A stretch of DNA of 64,000 nucleotides from Butyrivibrio sp. CAG:318 (GTDB lineage Bacteria > Bacillota > Clostridia > Lachnospirales > Lachnospiraceae), in the NCBI GenBank assembly GCA_000431815.1, contig FR889250.1, forward strand, positions 62,725 to 126,724, given 5' to 3'. Shown in pieces: positions 61,211-64,000 of the stretch. The notes under the pieces were generated by a model. That model was not told where the DNA came from, did no database searches, and worked only from the letters and a program-made list of their open reading frames with translations. The first letter of the stretch is position 1. Each line of letters opens with the position of its first letter. Both the position numbers and the translations under genes were made by a program.

Positions 61211-62389
61211 ATGAGTAAGAATTTATTTGAAAATGCGATTCCGGTCGCACCGCTTAAATTAGCCGTTATGCCAAGCTGCGAACAGTTGGGCAATGATGTT
61301 GACAGCTATATATCCAATATCCGCCGCATAAGAAAACACAATGAGGCGGCAAGCATTGCATTCAAGGGTTACGAGGAGGACACATACAAGGTTAAAGTAT
61401 GCTGCCCGCGCTTTGGCTCCGGCGAGGCCAAAGGAATGATCGGAACTTCCGTAAGAGGTACGGATCTGTTCGTTATGACTGATGTTATGAACCACTCTCT
61501 CACTTATAAGGTGACCGGACATACCAATCACATGTCACCGGATGACCATTTTCAGGATATTAAGAGAATAATCTCCGCAGCCGCATGTTCGGCCAAGCGT
61601 ATCACTGTAATCATGCCTTTCTTATACGAAAGCAGACAGCATAAGCGTGACAAACTTGAATCACTCGACAGCTCACTTGCTCTCAACGAGCTTGTTCAAT
61701 ACGGTGTAAACAACATCATTACCTTTGATGCACATGATCCAAGAATCAATAATTCGATACCGCTTAACGGTTTTGATAACTTTCTTCCTCCATATCAGTT
61801 TATAAGGGCTCTCCTTGACAAAAACAAAGACCTTCTTATAGATAAAGATCATCTCATGGTAATATCACCGGATGAAGGTGCAATGCACCGTGCGGTATAT
61901 TTTGCCAATGTTCTCGGCGTTGACATGGGTATGTTCTATAAGCGCCGTGATTACTCCAAGGTAGTTGACGGACGTAACCCTATTGTTGCTCATGAATTTC
62001 TCGGAGACAATGTTGCCGGCAAGGATGTAATTATCATGGATGATATGATTTCATCGGGAGAAAGCATGCTTGACACCGCAAGGGAACTTAAGGACCGCAA
62101 AGCCGGCCGGGTATTCATCTGTACAACATTCGGTCTTTTCACGGATGGTTTTGAAAAATTCGACGAATACTACGAGCGTGGATATTTTAACGGAGTTATC
62201 ACTACCAATTTGACTTACCGCGACCCGGCTCTTCTTACCAAGCCTTATTATTACGAGGCTGACATGAGTTCATTCCTCGGAATGATCATCGATTATCTCA
62301 ACCATGACATTTCAATCGGCAGCATAATGGATCCTACCGAAAAAATGCGTGTTCTGCTTGAAGAATACAACAAAGCCACAAGAATATAA
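61211..62389 (+). CDS. prs: Ribose-phosphate pyrophosphokinase, large variant
   Basis: Makes PRPP from ribose 5-phosphate and ATP for nucleotides, His and Trp. It has 392 residues, about 75 more than classical Prs. Recognisable parts: IMPFLYESRQHKRD (for ARQDR), ITFDAHDPRI (for DLHA), VISPDEGAMHRA, MFYKRRDYS (flexible loop) and the PRPP loop IIMDDMISSGESMLDTA. The N-terminal extension of about 40 residues and divergent motifs mark a separate subfamily seen in Lachnospiraceae. AAGGAA precedes the ATG. Confidence 0.9.
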   Translation: MSKNLFENAIPVAPLKLAVMPSCEQLGNDVDSYISNIRRIRKHNEAASIAFKGYEEDTYKVKVCCPRFGSGEAKGMIGTSVRGTDLFVMTDVMNHSLTYKVTGHTNHMSPDDHFQDIKRIISAAACSAKRITVIMPFLYESRQHKRDKLESLDSSLALNELVQYGVNNIITFDAHDPRINNSIPLNGFDNFLPPYQFIRALLDKNKDLLIDKDHLMVISPDEGAMHRAVYFANVLGVDMGMFYKRRDYSKVVDGRNPIVAHEFLGDNVAGKDVIIMDDMISSGESMLDTARELKDRKAGRVFICTTFGLFTDGFEKFDEYYERGYFNGVITTNLTYRDPALLTKPYYYEADMSSFLGMIIDYLNHDISIGSIMDPTEKMRVLLEEYNKATRI

Positions 62390-62396
62390 AAGTAAA

Positions 62397-62432
62397 GCCC
62401 TGACAGCCGGTAACTGTCGGGGCATTTTTTAA
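62397..62432 (+). terminator. prs terminator
   Basis: GCCCTGACAG (62397-62406) pairs with CTGTCGGGGC (62414-62423), one G-U pair, and is followed by ATTTTTTAA. Confidence 0.9.
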
Positions 62433-62456
62433 TTCCAGAAATATTTCTTCATATAA

Positions 62457-63317
62457 TCACCTTATTTCCATAAATCCGCACAATCCTCCGCGCTGGCCTT
62501 TGCTTGCCCTGTGCGAAAAAAGCAGCCCCGGATTGCAGCATGTGCATATATCCGTCACTCCGATATTTTCTTCAAGGAGTCCGGCAGCAAGCAGATTGAC
62601 AACATTGGCACGATGCAGGTCAAGCCTGAATTTGCCGTCAAACGGTCTGTCCGGTGCGGCAGGATAAAGTATGCCGTCAAAAACTTTCTCACCGTATCTG
62701 GCTGCAAACACATCCGCTACGTCAGAGCCTACTTCGTAGCAGTTGCGGCAGATTGACGGGCCGACAAACGCAATTATATCCGCCGGGTTACTGCCGTAGA
62801 GTGAAGTCATTTTTTTCACGGTTACATCCGCAATGTTATTTACGGTTCCACGCCAGCCCGAATGTGACAGACCGATTGCACGCTTAACCGGATCCGCCAG
62901 AAATATCGGGACGCAGTCGGCGTAAGTTGTCACAAGCGCTACTCCGGGTGTGTTCGTTACAAAACCGTCGATATCCGAAAAACAGCGGTCCTTAATAACA
63001 CCCATTCCGCACTCCGATTTGGTGGCTTCTATTACGTTGGTTGTGTGCGTCTGCATTGCATAGACCATATCTTCCGGCCTGATATCAAGAGCTGTTCCGA
63101 TAAGCCTGAAATTTTCGCGCACCGCATCGGGGTCATCCCCTCTTGTAAAGGTAAGATCCATGCTCTCGTATATGCCCTTGCTGACGCCGCCGAGCCTTGT
63201 GGAAAAACCGTGTTTAATAAAATCCAGTCCGTCAAATTTGCGGAATGTAATGTATGGCACATCACCGTCATCATGAAATCTGGTAGTATTACTAAAATCA
63301 ATATAATTAATGTTCAT
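62457..63317 (-). CDS. pgeF: Purine nucleoside phosphorylase YfiH/PgeF (LACC1 family)
   Basis: A 286-residue multicopper-oxidase-superfamily-like protein with purine nucleoside phosphorylase/adenosine deaminase activity in characterised relatives and a peptidoglycan-editing role in E. coli. Catalytic His and Cys are in THTTNVIEA, TTYADCVPIFLAD, LSHSGWRGTVNNI and CCNPGLLFSHRASKG. AGAGGTT precedes the ATG, 2 bp after yraN. Confidence 0.94.
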   Translation of the reverse strand: MNINYIDFSNTTRFHDDGDVPYITFRKFDGLDFIKHGFSTRLGGVSKGIYESMDLTFTRGDDPDAVRENFRLIGTALDIRPEDMVYAMQTHTTNVIEATKSECGMGVIKDRCFSDIDGFVTNTPGVALVTTYADCVPIFLADPVKRAIGLSHSGWRGTVNNIADVTVKKMTSLYGSNPADIIAFVGPSICRNCYEVGSDVADVFAARYGEKVFDGILYPAAPDRPFDGKFRLDLHRANVVNLLAAGLLEENIGVTDICTCCNPGLLFSHRASKGQRGGLCGFMEIR

Positions 63318-63319
63318 AT

Positions 63320-63676
63320 CTAACCTCTGTATTGAAATGCATTTTCTATATGGTCCACTGTACCGTCGCCGTGAACCGCAATCACATCGAAGCGGCAGTT
63401 CTTATCTTCATTATACGGAGATGCCGCATAAAAACACATTGCCGTGTGACATATTCTGCGCTGTTTGGTTATTGTGACTGCCTCAAGCGGACTGCCAAAA
63501 TTATCACTGCTCCTGAATTTGCATTCGGTAAATACAAGTGTATCCCCGTCAAGAGATATGATATCAATCTCACCATGACGGCTGTGGTAATTACGCCTGA
63601 TTATCTTATGTCCTTTGCGTATAAGATAACTTATTGCGATATCTTCATACCGGTAACCTTTTTCCTTATTATTCAT
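63320..63676 (-). CDS. YraN/UPF0102 nuclease-fold protein
   Basis: A 118-residue PD-(D/E)xK-fold protein: KGYRYEDIAISYLIRKGHKI, then GEIDIISLDGDTLVFTECKFR, where Asp and Glu-x-Lys form the nuclease core. No function is established. Its ATG overlaps the stop of the FlhB-like gene (TAATG). Confidence 0.93.
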   Translation of the reverse strand: MNNKEKGYRYEDIAISYLIRKGHKIIRRNYHSRHGEIDIISLDGDTLVFTECKFRSSDNFGSPLEAVTITKQRRICHTAMCFYAASPYNEDKNCRFDVIAVHGDGTVDHIENAFQYRG

Positions 63677-63960
63677 TATTTACCGTTTATCTTTCCTTTC
63701 AGTCTGTCAAGATTATCCACAAATACAAGTATTTCGGCAACAACACCATATAATTCCGGCGGAATCATATCGCCTATTTCAAGCTTGGAAAGTGTGTTGG
63801 CAAGTTTGGAATCCTCATAAAGCGGAACATCGCTTTCTTTTGCTTTTTCAATTATCTTGTCTGCAACAATACCCATTCCGGAAGCAACTATTGTTGGTGC
63901 CTCATCCCCCGGATTGTATTGAAGGGCTATCGCCTGTTTCTTTTTATTTTCATCTGCCAT
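63676..63960 (-). CDS. FlhB C-terminal-domain protein (EscU/YscU family)
   Basis: A 94-residue stand-alone copy of the FlhB/EscU cytoplasmic domain: AIALQYNPGDEAPTIVASG, VPLYEDSKLANTLSKLEIGD and IPPELYGVVAEILVFV. The self-cleavage motif NPTH is NPGD here, so export-switch cleavage is not expected. It corresponds to Bacillus YlqH, found beside rnhB in non-flagellar context; its role is unknown. AGGTGA precedes the ATG. Confidence 0.92.
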   Translation of the reverse strand: MADENKKKQAIALQYNPGDEAPTIVASGMGIVADKIIEKAKESDVPLYEDSKLANTLSKLEIGDMIPPELYGVVAEILVFVDNLDRLKGKINGK

Positions 63961-63968
63961 AACATCAC

Positions 63969-64000
63969 CTATGCCCTTACATCGAAGCTGAACCGCTTTA
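63969..64000 (-). CDS. 3' end of a gene running off the window
   Basis: The last codons before a TAG at 63969-63971 read KRFSFDVRA on the minus strand, 8 bp ahead of the FlhB-like start. By analogy with the Bacillus ylqG-ylqH pair this may be the end of a YlqG-like protein, but ten codons cannot prove it. Confidence 0.35.
   Translation of the reverse strand, partial: KRFSFDVRA

Noticed and set aside
63676..63960. Flagellar or type III secretion locus
   Set aside because: Only the short FlhB C-terminal domain is present and its NPTH site is absent; such stand-alone copies occur in Firmicutes beside rnhB-type genes.
1..64000. CRISPR arrays, tandem repeats or IS elements
   Set aside because: No regularly spaced repeats, transposase frames or terminal inverted repeats were seen while reading the window.

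Overview
The window reads as a gene-dense, moderately AT-rich chromosomal segment from an endospore-forming Clostridia, most likely of the Lachnospiraceae type. This rests on spoIVA, yqfC/yqfD and a BofC-like gene, a complete MinCDE system beside mreBCD and rodA, a YneA-type SOS gene divergent from lexA, the mutS-mutL-miaA order, and strong AGGAGG-type ribosome sites. No rRNA, tRNA, IS element, prophage or CRISPR array is visible. No gap between genes exceeds 300 bases.

Layout. 1-3462 (+): folate genes folC-folE-folP-folB/K. 3519-7171: SOS locus with lexA (-), a divergent LysM membrane protein (+), a DEAD-box helicase (+) and a tyrosine recombinase (+). 7225-14110 (-): a catalytically dead L,D-transpeptidase-like protein, a cytidylate-kinase-like protein, then a division/ylm-type cluster (rluD-type, lspA, ylmH, sepF, yggS, HlyD-like). 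14256 (+): a small DUF378 membrane protein. 14530-25028 (-): cell-shape and division block (dacA, mgsA, rodA, minE, minD, minC, PBP2, mreD, mreC, mreB, radC). 25107-43103 (-): a long housekeeping run (ynbB-type, miaA, mutL, mutS, miaB, proA, cyclo-ligase, dCMP deaminase, proB, two flavoproteins, BofC-like, cdd, ybeY, phoH, yqfD, yqfC). 43231-50576 (-): rpsU, an EamA protein, alaS, a 52-residue membrane protein, rnhA, a membrane-anchored MutS-like ATPase, spoIVA. 50630-55500: an L-fucose-type catabolic operon (kinase, aldolase, isomerase) with a divergent AraC regulator. 55508-61034 (-): MalT-like LuxR regulator, gpsA, plsY, der. 61211 (+): an enlarged PRPP synthetase. 62457-64000 (-): pgeF, yraN, an FlhB-C-like gene and the tail of one more gene.

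Most content is conserved housekeeping. The less ordinary items are these: (i) hairpins before spoIVA and before the membrane MutS-like gene that bury the Shine-Dalgarno sequence in read-through RNA while a promoter -10 lies in the hairpin loop; (ii) an L,D-transpeptidase fold that has lost its catalytic Cys and Arg, fused to an Ig-like domain; (iii) a 30-bp near-perfect palindrome just upstream of the tyrosine-recombinase promoter; (iv) a 29-bp AT-only perfect inverted repeat over the fucose operon promoter; (v) a PBP2 with about 230 extra residues inside its transpeptidase domain; (vi) a structured rpsU leader. I saw no clearly new multi-gene system such as a defence island or biosynthetic cluster. 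Starts given here often differ from the longest open frame, because the ribosome site favours an internal start.
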